DNA of 64,000 bases from an uncultured Eubacteriales bacterium. Lineage in GTDB: Bacteria; Bacillota; Clostridia; Oscillospirales; Acutalibacteraceae. Both the position numbers and the translations under genes were made by a program. The stretch covers positions 62,001 to 126,000 of the forward strand of contig CAKTVV010000005.1 in NCBI GenBank assembly GCA_934630515.1, given 5' to 3'. Below, piece by piece: positions 42,805-50,838 of this stretch (positions are counted from its first letter, which is position 1; every line of letters starts with the position of its first letter). The notes below the pieces were generated by a model. The model ran no database searches and was not told the DNA's origin. It saw nothing but the letters and a program-made list of their open reading frames with translations.

Positions 42805-44133
42805 ATGAAGATCCAATTATCCGACCATTTTAGCTTTTCCCGGCTGCTGCGGTTCACGCTGCCCTCCATCGTGATGATGGTATTCACCTCCATCTATGGC
42901 GTGGTGGACGGCTTTTTTGTCGCCAACTATGTGGGAAAGACCCCTTTTGCGGCGCTGAATTTCATCATGCCGGTGCTGATCCTGCTGGGAACGGTAGGCT
43001 TTATGTTCGGCACCGGCGGCAGCGCTCTGGTGTCCAAAACGCTGGGGGAAAAGGATCCGGAAAAGGCAAACCGGCTGTTCTCCCTGTTCGTCTATGTGCC
43101 GCTGGTGCTGGGAACGATTCTGGGCGGCGTGGCGGTGGTGCTGATGCCTGCCATCGCCCGGGCGCTGGGCGCCGAGGGCGAGATGCTGGCGGGCTGCGTG
43201 CTGTACGGGCGCATCATTGCGGCGGCGACGCCGGCGTATATCATGCAGATGGAGTTTCAGAGCTTTTTCGTGACGGCGGAGCGCCCCACACTGGGGCTGG
43301 TCACCACGGTGGTCGCCGGTGTCACCAATATGGTGCTGGACTGGCTGTTTATGGCGGTATTCCGCTGGGGGCTGGCGGGCGCCGCCATCGCCACGGCGAT
43401 CAGTCAGGCGGTGGGGGCGCTGCTGCCGCTGGTCTATTTCCTGCGCCCCAACAGCAGTCTGCTGCGGCTGGGACGCACCCGCTGGGACGGACAGGCGCTG
43501 TTCAAGGCCTGCACCAACGGCTCCTCTGAGCTGATGAGCAACGTCTCCATGTCGCTGGTGGGGATGCTTTACAACATCCAGCTGATCCGCTATGCCGGTG
43601 AGGACGGGGTGGCTGCCTACGGGGTGCTGATGTATGTGAATATGATCTTCCTCGCCATCTTCATCGGCTATTCCGTGGGAACGGCGCCCGTTATCGGATA
43701 CCATTTCGGCGCCCAAAATCACTCGGAGCTGCACAGTCTGCTGCGCAAAAGCCTGCTGCTGCTGAGTGTCACGGCGGTGGGAATGTGGGTGCTGGGAGAG
43801 GTATCCGGCGAGACCCTGTCCTGGATCTTTGTCAGCTACGATGCGGCGCTGCTGGACATGACCCGGCAGGCGTTCACGATCTTCTCCTTCTCCTTTCTGT
43901 TCGCCGGGTTCAATATCTACGCCTCCTCGTTCTTTACGGCGCTCAATGACGGGCTGATCTCGGCGCTGATCTCCTTTTTGCGCACGCTGGTGTTTCAGAC
44001 GGCGGCGGTGCTGCTGCTGCCCCGGCTGTGGGGCGTGAACGGCATCTGGTGGTCTATCGTGGCGGCGGAGGGCTGCGCCTTTCTGGTCTCCGGCGCCTGT
44101 GTACTGCTGCTCCGCAGAAAATATCATTATTAA
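42805..44133 (+). CDS. MATE family efflux transporter
   Basis: A 442-residue, twelve-helix multidrug and toxin extrusion pump. The beginning FSRLLRFTLPSIVMMVFTSIYGVVDGFFVANYVG matches the MATE N-terminal domain, and the second half repeats the fold (NVSMSLVGMLYNIQLIRYAG). It exchanges cations for drugs or metabolites across the membrane; the substrate is unknown. Starts at ATG 42805 after a hairpin leader and ends before a terminator. Single gene. Confidence 0.93.
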   Translation: MKIQLSDHFSFSRLLRFTLPSIVMMVFTSIYGVVDGFFVANYVGKTPFAALNFIMPVLILLGTVGFMFGTGGSALVSKTLGEKDPEKANRLFSLFVYVPLVLGTILGGVAVVLMPAIARALGAEGEMLAGCVLYGRIIAAATPAYIMQMEFQSFFVTAERPTLGLVTTVVAGVTNMVLDWLFMAVFRWGLAGAAIATAISQAVGALLPLVYFLRPNSSLLRLGRTRWDGQALFKACTNGSSELMSNVSMSLVGMLYNIQLIRYAGEDGVAAYGVLMYVNMIFLAIFIGYSVGTAPVIGYHFGAQNHSELHSLLRKSLLLLSVTAVGMWVLGEVSGETLSWIFVSYDAALLDMTRQAFTIFSFSFLFAGFNIYASSFFTALNDGLISALISFLRTLVFQTAAVLLLPRLWGVNGIWWSIVAAEGCAFLVSGACVLLLRRKYHY

Positions 44134-44151
44134 AGTAGAAAAGAAAAATGC

Positions 44152-44193
44152 AAGCCGCCGCCTCCGAGGATGTTCCTCGAGGGCGGCGGCTTT
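44152..44193 (+). terminator. Terminator after the MATE gene
   Basis: AAGCCGCCGCC pairs with GGCGGCGGCTT, extended by CGAGGA/TCCTCG; a short T run follows. Confidence 0.82.
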
Positions 44194-44331
44194 ATGCTGC
44201 TCAAAGCTAAGACGGCTTGAAGTTGTGGCTGTCCCCCGGTGCCGGAGAGATCCGGCGGTGCGTGACGGTGACCGATGGGACAGGCATGCGGTTTCGCACC
44301 CATCGATACAGGGGACGGCGGGGGCTGCGCC

Positions 44332-44976
44332 TTACACATATTTACGCTTGCTCTCCACCACCAGCCCCACAACGGTCACCTGCGTGACCTGTGCCCCCTC
44401 AAAGCGACGGGGCGGGTAATAGGGGTTGACGCTCTGCAGCTCGATCCAGTCGGCACCGTATACCACCCGCTTGACCAGCCCCTCCTCGCCGTTGACCAGC
44501 ACCACGGCGTAGCGGCCGCTATCCACGCTGTCCTGCCGCCGCACCAGCACCAGATCCCGGTCATTTATGAGCGGGGTCATGCTGTCGCCGGACACCGACA
44601 GCCAAAAATAAGCGTCGTCGCCGTGAAGGGCAGAGCGCTCCACCGGCTCCGAGCCCATGGGCTCCTCCATCACAATACCGCCGCAGCCCGCCCGCACCGA
44701 GCCGATTACCGGCACCGGCACCACATCCGGCGGCACCGTCTCCCGCAGCCCGTCCCCCGGCTCGTCGGTGGCACCCAGCAGCCATTGGGGATCCACCCTA
44801 TAATGCTGCGCCAGCCGATACAGGGTGGGCAGATTGATGCGGGCGGTATCCCCCCGCTCCCACCGCATAACGGTGCTCTTATTCACGCTCACCAGCCGGG
44901 CAATCTGCTCCAGCGTCTCCAGCGTCTCCTCGCGGCACTGCCGCAAACGGCGGGCGGTAAGATTGAGTTCGGGCAT
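44332..44976 (-). CDS. S24-type phage repressor (HTH_XRE plus self-cleaving peptidase)
   Basis: A 214-residue CI-like repressor. The N-terminal helix-turn-helix is TLEQIARLVSVNKSTVMRWERGDT (about residues 19-42). The S24 peptidase half has the cleavage-type dipeptide AGCGG region near 95, the catalytic Ser in VSGDSMTPLI near 131, and Lys in GRYAVVLVNGEEGLVKRV near 168. RecA-assisted self-cleavage would induce the cassette. It is transcribed away from the packaging genes and its own -35 overlaps an operator copy. Confidence 0.92.
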   Translation of the reverse strand: MPELNLTARRLRQCREETLETLEQIARLVSVNKSTVMRWERGDTARINLPTLYRLAQHYRVDPQWLLGATDEPGDGLRETVPPDVVPVPVIGSVRAGCGGIVMEEPMGSEPVERSALHGDDAYFWLSVSGDSMTPLINDRDLVLVRRQDSVDSGRYAVVLVNGEEGLVKRVVYGADWIELQSVNPYYPPRRFEGAQVTQVTVVGLVVESKRKYV

Positions 44977-45010
44977 AGGACGCCTCCTTCATTTGGTATG
45001 TTCTGTCTAT

Positions 45011-45039
45011 AGCATACCACGATCGGATGCAAAATGCAA
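45011..45039 (-). promoter_or_regulatory. Repressor promoter
   Basis: Minus strand TTGCAT (45039-45034), 17-bp spacer, TATGCT (45016-45011). The -35 lies inside operator copy 1, implying autoregulation. Confidence 0.75.
45028..45038. promoter_or_regulatory. Operator copy 1 (TGCAAAATGCA)
   Basis: An 11-bp dyad-like site, TGCA-AAA-TGCA, on the -35 of the repressor promoter. Confidence 0.65.
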
Positions 45040-45058
45040 TGAGAGTTTTTGAAGAAAG

Positions 45059-45069
45059 TTGCAAAATGC
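45059..45069. promoter_or_regulatory. Operator copy 2 (TTGCAAAATGC)
   Basis: The second copy ends two bases before the -35 of the rightward promoter. Confidence 0.65.
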
Positions 45070-45071
45070 TA

Positions 45072-45100
45072 TTGACAGGCTTTGAAAAAGCGGCTACAAT
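45072..45100 (+). promoter_or_regulatory. Rightward promoter of the packaging cassette
   Basis: Perfect TTGACA at 45072-45077, 17-bp spacer, TACAAT at 45095-45100. Confidence 0.88.
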
Positions 45101-45110
45101 AATTAATAGA

Positions 45111-45124
45111 CGAACAAATGTTCT
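45111..45124. promoter_or_regulatory. Consensus DinR/LexA (SOS) box
   Basis: CGAACAAATGTTCT fits the Gram-positive consensus CGAACRNRYGTTC at every position and covers about +5 to +17 of the rightward transcript. A half-overlapping GTTCTT/AAGAAC palindrome follows (45119-45133). Confidence 0.65.
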
Positions 45125-45227
45125 TAAAAAGAACGCCCAATGCGGAGGGGCGGTCGATGCTTCGGCTGCTGCCGCAGCCGCAGCGAACAAAGCGGGTCAA
45201 ATACGGAACAGGAGGGCAGCAAAGCGG

Positions 45228-45428
45228 ATGTATATGCGTATCGGGGATTGGCAGCGCATCGTGGCGGAGACCCCACCGCAAACGCCGGTGTTCTTCTACC
45301 TGCCGGAGACGACGGGAGAGAAGACGGACGTCTACTGCGATGGGGTACGGGTCGAGCCATCCCGTTACTGGGACTGGCAGCGGGGCTGGCTGCCCTGCGT
45401 GCTGGTGACGCTGCGGATGGAGGTGTAA
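45228..45428 (+). CDS. Small protein at the start of the packaging cassette
   Basis: A 66-residue protein, MYMRIGDWQRIVAETPP onward, with YCDGVRVEPSRYWDW in the middle. No known domain is recognised. The ATG at 45228 has AGGAGGG upstream; the alanine-rich reading before it begins ahead of the promoter and is not expected to be translated. It is the first gene of the rightward transcript, so it may be an early regulator or just a structural accessory. Confidence 0.65.
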   Translation: MYMRIGDWQRIVAETPPQTPVFFYLPETTGEKTDVYCDGVRVEPSRYWDWQRGWLPCVLVTLRMEV

Positions 45429-45444
45429 ACGTATCGGTAAAAAG

Positions 45445-45457
45445 TTGCAAAATGCAA
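45445..45457. promoter_or_regulatory. Operator copy 3 (TTGCAAAATGCAA)
   Basis: A third copy lies 17 bp before the terminase small-subunit start, next to its ribosome site; no promoter is visible with it. Confidence 0.55.
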
Positions 45458-45474
45458 TATCGGAGGTGTAGGGA

Positions 45475-45876
45475 TTGGCAAAAACGCCGTTTGAAAAGCA
45501 TACGCCGGAGACCATCGAGGCCGCCATCGAGACCGCCAAGGACTACGCAGCGGCGCAGGACGTGCCGCTGACCGCCGAACGGCTGGCGGCGGTGCTGGAC
45601 ATGGATCTGGAGCAGTTCCGGCAGATCGCCCGGGGGCGTCTCTCCGCTCGTTCGCCCTCCGTCCGCCGGAAGGCGGAGCTGCTGCGGCGGGCGGATCGGG
45701 AGGCAACCGCCAGTGTGGTGGAGCACGCTATGCGGCGTGGCTCCGGTGCGAATATGCATTTGCTGTATCTGAAGAACAATGCAGGCTACGACAAGGAAAA
45801 GCCCGGCGGCAAGGGGGAGGCGACGGCAGACTATCCGCCGGTGGTGTTTATCCGAGAGGAGGATATTTCTGAATAA
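45475..45876 (+). CDS. Probable terminase small subunit
   Basis: A 133-residue, charged helical protein. The segment TAERLAAVLDMDLEQFRQIARGRL resembles a DNA-binding helix-turn-helix, as in phage TerS proteins that recognise packaging sites. The start is TTG with an ideal GGAGGTG six bases upstream. Position directly before the large subunit supports the call; sequence alone is weak. One small coiled-coil gene lies between the two subunits. Confidence 0.65.
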   Translation: MAKTPFEKHTPETIEAAIETAKDYAAAQDVPLTAERLAAVLDMDLEQFRQIARGRLSARSPSVRRKAELLRRADREATASVVEHAMRRGSGANMHLLYLKNNAGYDKEKPGGKGEATADYPPVVFIREEDISE

Positions 45877-45877
45877 T

Positions 45878-46051
45878 ATGGCTGAGCTGATCGAGGTGTA
45901 CCGGCAATCCCTGACGGCATTGCAGAAACGGTACGACGAATTAACGGAGCAGCGCCTGTTTTTTGACAAGCGCACGGCACTGCTGGAGGAGGAAATGGAC
46001 GAGCTGTGGGAGGCGATACATATGATGGAGCCCTATCTGCGTCGCACATAA
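45878..46051 (+). CDS. Small coiled-coil protein in the packaging cassette
   Basis: A 57-residue protein, MAELIEVYRQSLTALQKRYDELTEQR, predicted to be one long coiled coil ending in MEPYLRRT. It starts just after the terminase small-subunit stop. GGAGG at 45858-45862 is 15 bases before the ATG, so the exact start is unsure. Similar short helical proteins precede TerL in many phages; function unknown. Confidence 0.6.
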   Translation: MAELIEVYRQSLTALQKRYDELTEQRLFFDKRTALLEEEMDELWEAIHMMEPYLRRT

Positions 46052-46053
46052 CG

Positions 46054-47322
46054 GTGTCGCTGCCGGAGCTCATCGGCGGCGGCTATGGGCGGTTCTGGAG
46101 CTGCTCCCGGCGCTATCGGGTGGTGAAGGGCGGCAAGGGCTCCAAAAAATCCTCCACGGCGGCGCTTTGGTACATCTACCATATGATGCAATACCCCGGC
46201 GCTAACCTGCTGGTGGTACGGCAGGTCTATCGCACCCATCCGGACAGCACCTATGCGCAGCTGCGCTGGGCGATCCGGCAGCTGCGGGTGGAGCATCTGT
46301 GGCGGGCGGGACGGGAGCCGCTGGAGCTGGTCTATTGTCCCACCGGGCAGCGCATCCTGTTTCGGGGGATGGATAATGCGGACAAGCTGGCATCCACCAC
46401 GGTGGAGCAGGGAACGCTTTGCTGGGTGTGGGTGGAGGAGGCCTTTGAAATCGCCCGGGAGGCGGATTTCGATAAGCTGGATCTGTCCACGCCCCGGGGC
46501 GTGGTGGCACCGCCTCTCTTTAAGCAGACGACCCTGACCTTTAATCCCTGGGATGAGAACCATTGGCTTAAAAGCCGCTTTTTTGACCGTCCCGATCCTC
46601 AGGTGCTGGCGCTCACCACCGATTATCGCTGCAATGAGTTTCTGGACGATACCGACCGGCAGCTGTTTCAGCGGATGCAGCGGGAAAATCCCCGGCGCTA
46701 TGCGGTGGCAGGGCTGGGACAGTGGGGACGCAGCGAGGGACTGATATTTGAAAACTGGGAGGTGCGGGATTTCTCCCGGCGGGCGCTGGACGAGCCGGGG
46801 ATACGGCATATTTTCGGACTGGATTACGGCTATGCCAACGATCCGACGGCGTTTATCGCCGCAGCGGCGGAGGAAAAAAGCAAGACCCTCTACATCTACG
46901 ATGAACACTATGAGACTCGGATGCTTAACGAGGATATTGCCGCCATGATCCGCCAAAAGGGGCTGCAAAAGGAGCGCATCCGGGCGGACAGCGCCGAGCC
47001 GAAATCCAACGAGGATCTGCGGCGGCTGGGGCTGCACCGGCTCATCGCCGCCGACAAGGGCCCCGGCTCGGTCAACGCCGGGATCGCCCGGCTGCAGGAA
47101 TACCATATAGTGGTGCATCCCCGCTGCGTGCATACGGCACAGGAGCTGGGCAGCTATTGCTGGCAGAGCGGCGGGCGGGACGGGGTATTCTGCAACCGCC
47201 CGGTGGACAGCGACAACCATCTGATGGATGCGCTGCGCTATGCCATGAACGATCTGCCCCGTCCCACCGGGCAGCCGTGCCGTCCCCGCCGGTATGCCCC
47301 CGGCGGCGAGTGGGGCGGATAG
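46054..47322 (+). CDS. Phage terminase large subunit
   Basis: The packaging motor, about 422 residues. The ATPase domain has a Walker A-like VVKGGKGSKKSSTAALW near residue 28, LVVRQVYRT, and the Walker B/catalytic WVWVEEAFEI near 130. The nuclease domain shows GLDYGYANDPTAF near 252, a second acidic site in RADSAEPKSNEDLRR and the last in VDSDNHLMDALRYAM. GTG at 46054 fits the family beginning (SLPELIGGGYGRFW); GTG at 46006 is an alternative. Closely follows the coiled-coil gene. Confidence 0.92.
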   Translation: MSLPELIGGGYGRFWSCSRRYRVVKGGKGSKKSSTAALWYIYHMMQYPGANLLVVRQVYRTHPDSTYAQLRWAIRQLRVEHLWRAGREPLELVYCPTGQRILFRGMDNADKLASTTVEQGTLCWVWVEEAFEIAREADFDKLDLSTPRGVVAPPLFKQTTLTFNPWDENHWLKSRFFDRPDPQVLALTTDYRCNEFLDDTDRQLFQRMQRENPRRYAVAGLGQWGRSEGLIFENWEVRDFSRRALDEPGIRHIFGLDYGYANDPTAFIAAAAEEKSKTLYIYDEHYETRMLNEDIAAMIRQKGLQKERIRADSAEPKSNEDLRRLGLHRLIAADKGPGSVNAGIARLQEYHIVVHPRCVHTAQELGSYCWQSGGRDGVFCNRPVDSDNHLMDALRYAMNDLPRPTGQPCRPRRYAPGGEWGG

Positions 47323-47406
47323 GCGGCAGGGCGCCGCCCATTTTGCGGGCGATCCTCCGGCTATGGGAAAAGAAAAAGGCGCACAGACGGAAAGGGGAGG
47401 AACACT

Positions 47407-47592
47407 ATGTTTTTATGGGGATTCCTCTGCGGCGGGGTGCCGTGGCTGACGCTCTGGGCATGGGAGCGGCGGCACAACGGCCGCCGTCAGCCGCTGCACC
47501 GGCGTCAGGCAGCGGTCTGGCAGAATACACGGAATTTTTTGTACTATGACGGAACAGAAATGCCGGTCGTAAAGGAAAAGGCGGCGAAATAA
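47407..47592 (+). CDS. Small membrane-associated protein before the portal gene
   Basis: A 61-residue protein with a hydrophobic Trp-rich start (MFLWGFLCGGVPWLTLWAW), a basic middle and a TRNFLYYDGTEMP end. Short proteins with the RNFLxYDG end sit among the packaging genes of several Firmicute prophages, but their role is unknown. Good ribosome site (GGGGAGG). Confidence 0.65.
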   Translation: MFLWGFLCGGVPWLTLWAWERRHNGRRQPLHRRQAAVWQNTRNFLYYDGTEMPVVKEKAAK

Positions 47593-47627
47593 GGGGCGCC
47601 GTGTGCTGAAAAAGAAAGGAGCAGAAC

Positions 47628-49259
47628 ATGGAGAAAACACAAAGCATCCCGCCCACGGGGGTATCTCCGGAGGCGGTCTTCCGGGAGCTGGAGGCGGGGA
47701 TCGCCTATAAGCAGCATCTGGGCAGCCACGGTATGTTTGAACAGAACCGCATCAACGAGCGGTTTTATTCCGGCGACCAGTGGAAAGGGGTTCACTGCGG
47801 GGACAGCCGTCCGCTGGTGCGGCACAACGTCATCCGTCGGATCGGGGAATATAAGATGGCGGTGGTGGGGTCCGCCCCCACAGCAGTGCAGTTCACCGCC
47901 GAGGGCGTTCCCAACACCCTGTCGATGCAGCAGAAGATCCGACGGTATCGGCAGGCGCTGTGCCGGGGAGAGGCGTGCGAGCCGCTGACCCCGGCGGAGG
48001 AGTCCCAGACAGTGGCGGCGGCGCTGACGGATTATTTTGTCACCACCAGCCGCCGGTTGGGGCTGGACACCTTGGGGCGGCGGGCGCTGCGCAATGCCTA
48101 TATCACCGGCACCGGGGTGCTGTATACCTACTGGGACGACCGGGTGCGCACCGGAATGTACGCCGATCATGCCAGCACCACCCCCATCCGGGGGGACATC
48201 GCCTGCGAGGTGCTGGATATCGAGCAGGTGTATCCGGCGGACCCCACGCTGGAGGAGCTGCAGGAGCAGCCCTCCATCCTCATCGCCCAGCAGAAGCCGG
48301 TGGCGCAGCTGCGCCGGGAGGCACGGCGGGCGGGCTGCGCCGACTGGGAGCGCATCCGTGCCGACGACGGCGGCGAGGACCCCGCCGCCCATGCTACGGT
48401 GCTGACCCGCTTCTGGAAGGAGTGGGACGAAGCCGGAGAGCAATGCCGGGTCTATGCCCAGCGGGTATGCCGGGGCGCCGAGCTGCGTCCGGCGTGGGAT
48501 ACCGGGCTGCGACTGTATCCGCTGAGTCTGTTCCGCTGGGAGGAGCAGCGGGGGCAGGTCTACGGCAGCAGCGAGATCCCGTATCTTATCCCCAACCAGA
48601 TCGCCATCAACCGGACGGTCTCCGCCGGGGTGTGGGCGGTGATGATGATGGGCATGCCCATCATGCTGGTGAACGGCGACGTCATCACCCAGCCCATCAC
48701 CAACGATCCCGGGCAGGTCATCCCGGTCTATGGCTCCGGCGAGGAGGTGCAGAATGCCGTTCGCTATGTGGAGCCGCCCGCTTTCTCGGCGGATTTCAAC
48801 GAGAATGTGCAGGATCTCATCACCGAGACTATGACCCAGGCCGGTATCAGCACCACCCTGCTGGGCGATGTGAAGCCGGACAACACCTCTGCCATTCTGG
48901 CGGTGCGGGAGGCGTCGCTGATGCCCCTGCAAATGATCCAAAACCGGTATTTCAGCTTTATCGAGCAGACCGCCCGCATCTGGGCGGAGTTCTGGCTGAC
49001 CATGTACGGCGACCGGGCGCTGAAGATCGAGCAGCCCGACGGCATCTGGTATATGCCCTTCCACGCCGACCAATACCGGGAGCTGCTGCTGACCATCGCC
49101 GTGGATGTGGGGCAGGGCAGCCAATACAGTGAGACCCGTTCGGTGGAGACGCTGGATAATCTCTACAAGAACGGTATCATCACAGCCAAACAGTATTTGA
49201 GCCGCTTGCCCCAGGGCTTTGTGCCCAAGCTGGACGCCCTGCTGCAGGAGCTTGAATAA
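47628..49259 (+). CDS. Phage portal protein
   Basis: A 543-residue portal, the ring through which DNA enters the capsid. It begins with RINERFYSGDQWKGV and VRHNVIRRIGEYKMA, typical of P22/Gp1-like portals; the centre has IPYLIPNQIAINRTVSAGVWAVMMMGMP, and the C-terminal half contains the long helix NVQDLITETMTQAGISTTLLGDVKPDNTSAILA. The length is within the family range. It is followed by a scaffold-like gene and the coat gene. Confidence 0.9.
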   Translation: MEKTQSIPPTGVSPEAVFRELEAGIAYKQHLGSHGMFEQNRINERFYSGDQWKGVHCGDSRPLVRHNVIRRIGEYKMAVVGSAPTAVQFTAEGVPNTLSMQQKIRRYRQALCRGEACEPLTPAEESQTVAAALTDYFVTTSRRLGLDTLGRRALRNAYITGTGVLYTYWDDRVRTGMYADHASTTPIRGDIACEVLDIEQVYPADPTLEELQEQPSILIAQQKPVAQLRREARRAGCADWERIRADDGGEDPAAHATVLTRFWKEWDEAGEQCRVYAQRVCRGAELRPAWDTGLRLYPLSLFRWEEQRGQVYGSSEIPYLIPNQIAINRTVSAGVWAVMMMGMPIMLVNGDVITQPITNDPGQVIPVYGSGEEVQNAVRYVEPPAFSADFNENVQDLITETMTQAGISTTLLGDVKPDNTSAILAVREASLMPLQMIQNRYFSFIEQTARIWAEFWLTMYGDRALKIEQPDGIWYMPFHADQYRELLLTIAVDVGQGSQYSETRSVETLDNLYKNGIITAKQYLSRLPQGFVPKLDALLQELE

Positions 49260-49326
49260 ACGCCGTTTTCTCACCCGAAGCCCGACCGGGGAGGTGAGGC
49301 AGATCAAAGCATAGGAGGAGCAGAAA

Positions 49327-49806
49327 ATGGAGAATGAGACCCCCATGACCCCCGACACGACCCCTGCGGAGGAGCCGCAGACACTGCCATTGGAGCCGTC
49401 AGAGCCGGCGGAGACAGCGCCGGCGAGCACGGCGACGCCGGAAACGGTGCCGCCGGAGGACACGTCCTCTGCCGCCGTGGAGGAGCAGCCGCCGGCAGCT
49501 GCCGCTGCGCCGGATATCACCCACCGGCTGGCGGCGGAGTTTATCACCATGCAGCAGGAGGTGCCCGGATTGCACGCCCCGGAGGATCTGGCGGCGGAGA
49601 TCTGGGACAGCGCCGCCCGGGAGGGCATCCCGCTGATGGACGCATTTCTGCGGTTTCGCTGGCAGGAGGAGCAGCGTGTCCGCCGGGAGGAGGAGCGCCG
49701 CCGCCGTGCAGCGGCGTGTTCCCCCGGCTCTCTGCGGGAGGGGGCGGCGCAAAGCCATCCCGAGCAGGATGTGTTTGTGCGTGCCTTCCGCCGGGCGATG
49801 CGCTGA
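49327..49806 (+). CDS. Acidic Pro/Ala-rich protein, probable capsid scaffold
   Basis: A 159-residue protein. The first 62 residues are disordered and made of Pro, Glu, Ala and Thr; the rest is helical and charged, ending in RRAMR. No domain is recognised. Its place between portal and coat genes and its composition (acidic disordered front, basic helical end) match phage scaffolding proteins. Function is inferred. Confidence 0.6.
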   Translation: MENETPMTPDTTPAEEPQTLPLEPSEPAETAPASTATPETVPPEDTSSAAVEEQPPAAAAAPDITHRLAAEFITMQQEVPGLHAPEDLAAEIWDSAAREGIPLMDAFLRFRWQEEQRVRREEERRRRAAACSPGSLREGAAQSHPEQDVFVRAFRRAMR

Positions 49807-49852
49807 CCGTAAAAAGTAAACCCACGGACAATAATGAAAGGAAGTATGCAGT

Positions 49853-50764
49853 ATGAGCCTGAATCTCAACAACATTTCCGTCAAGATGACCGACGTTCTG
49901 GACAAAGCCGTGGCGGAAAAGCCCGTCACCGGCTTTCTGGCAGACAACACCCTGCGGGGCAAGTTTGTGGGCGCCAAAACGGTCATGATCCCTGAAATGA
50001 ACGTGTCCGGTCTGGGCAACTATGACCGGGACACCGGCTTTGTCAGCGGCACCGTGTCGGTGTCCGCCACCCCCTTTACGCTGGCGATGGATCGGGGCCG
50101 CTCCTTTCAGCTGGATCGGGAGGATCACGATGAAAGCGGCGTAGCCGATCTCGCCGGGCAGATCCTGGGCGAATTTGTGCGCACGCAGGTGGTGCCGGAG
50201 GTGGACGCCTATGTGCTGTCCAAGCTGGCGGGCTACGCCGTGACGAAAAACCAGACCGTCACCGGTACCCCTGCCACCGAGGCGCTGAAGATGCTGCAGA
50301 AATCCATCGCTGCGGCGCAGAACGCCATCGGCTACGACGAGGAGCTGGTGGCGTTTGTGGACGGCACCATGTGGCAGGCGCTCCAGAGCAGCAGCGACCT
50401 GTCCCGGATGCTGGTGACCAGCGATTTCCGCAAGGGGGAGCTGAACACCCGGGTGAACAGCTATAACGGTGTGGCGATCCTGCCGGTGCCGGACAGCCGG
50501 ATGAAGACCGCCTACACCTTTAACGACGGCACCACCGAGGGGCAGGAGGACGGCGGCTTTGTGCCGACCGACTCCGCCAAGAGCATCGGTCTGCTGCTGA
50601 TCCCCCGCCGTGCCGCCTCCCTGATCAAAAAGACCGAGCAGGTGCGCTGCTTTGATCCCGCCCACAATCTTCAGGCGGATGCCTGGAAGATGGACTATCG
50701 TCTGTACTACGATGTGGTACTGAAAAACAGCCTGGCGAAGGGCATCTACACCTACACCTTTTAA
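49853..50764 (+). CDS. Major capsid protein (HK97-fold)
   Basis: A 303-residue coat protein. GKFVGAKTVMIPEMNVSGLGNYDR near residue 38 and the following TPFTLAMDRGRSFQLDREDHDESGVADLAGQILGEFVRTQVVPEVDAY long-helix region are typical of tailed-phage capsid proteins. KSIGLLLIPRRAASLIKK and LYYDVVLKNSLAKGIYTY form the C-terminal strands. It is the most abundant expected product of the cassette; a strong ribosome site (GAAAGGAAG) precedes it. No tail gene follows. Confidence 0.88.
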   Translation: MSLNLNNISVKMTDVLDKAVAEKPVTGFLADNTLRGKFVGAKTVMIPEMNVSGLGNYDRDTGFVSGTVSVSATPFTLAMDRGRSFQLDREDHDESGVADLAGQILGEFVRTQVVPEVDAYVLSKLAGYAVTKNQTVTGTPATEALKMLQKSIAAAQNAIGYDEELVAFVDGTMWQALQSSSDLSRMLVTSDFRKGELNTRVNSYNGVAILPVPDSRMKTAYTFNDGTTEGQEDGGFVPTDSAKSIGLLLIPRRAASLIKKTEQVRCFDPAHNLQADAWKMDYRLYYDVVLKNSLAKGIYTYTF

Positions 50765-50781
50765 GTAAGTGCCATAAGTAT

Positions 50782-50814
50782 GCCCCGGCTCCCGTTTCGT
50801 GCGGGAGCCGGGGC
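50782..50814 (+). other. GC-rich hairpin after the capsid gene
   Basis: GCCCCGGCTCCCG pairs perfectly with its complement (50802-50814) around a 7-nt loop. No T run follows, so it may shield the capsid mRNA 3' end or attenuate downstream genes. Confidence 0.6.
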
Positions 50815-50838
50815 GTCCGGGAAAGGAGGAAGGACCCG

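Noticed and set aside
44134..44331. Possible attachment site at the left edge of the phage cassette
   Set aside because: Small hairpins are present but no direct repeat shared with the region after 51942 was found.
44332..44976. Calling the repressor LexA itself
   Set aside because: Its N-terminus is an XRE-type helix-turn-helix, not the LexA winged helix, and it sits beside phage genes.
45118..45408. Alternative frame at the start of the packaging cassette, with a ribosome-like site before ATG 45157
   Set aside because: Its product is Arg/Cys/Ser-rich low complexity, and it overlaps the better-supported 45228 gene.
47544..49628. A 694-residue minus-strand frame opposite the portal gene
   Set aside because: Antisense of a clear portal gene; no recognisable domain.
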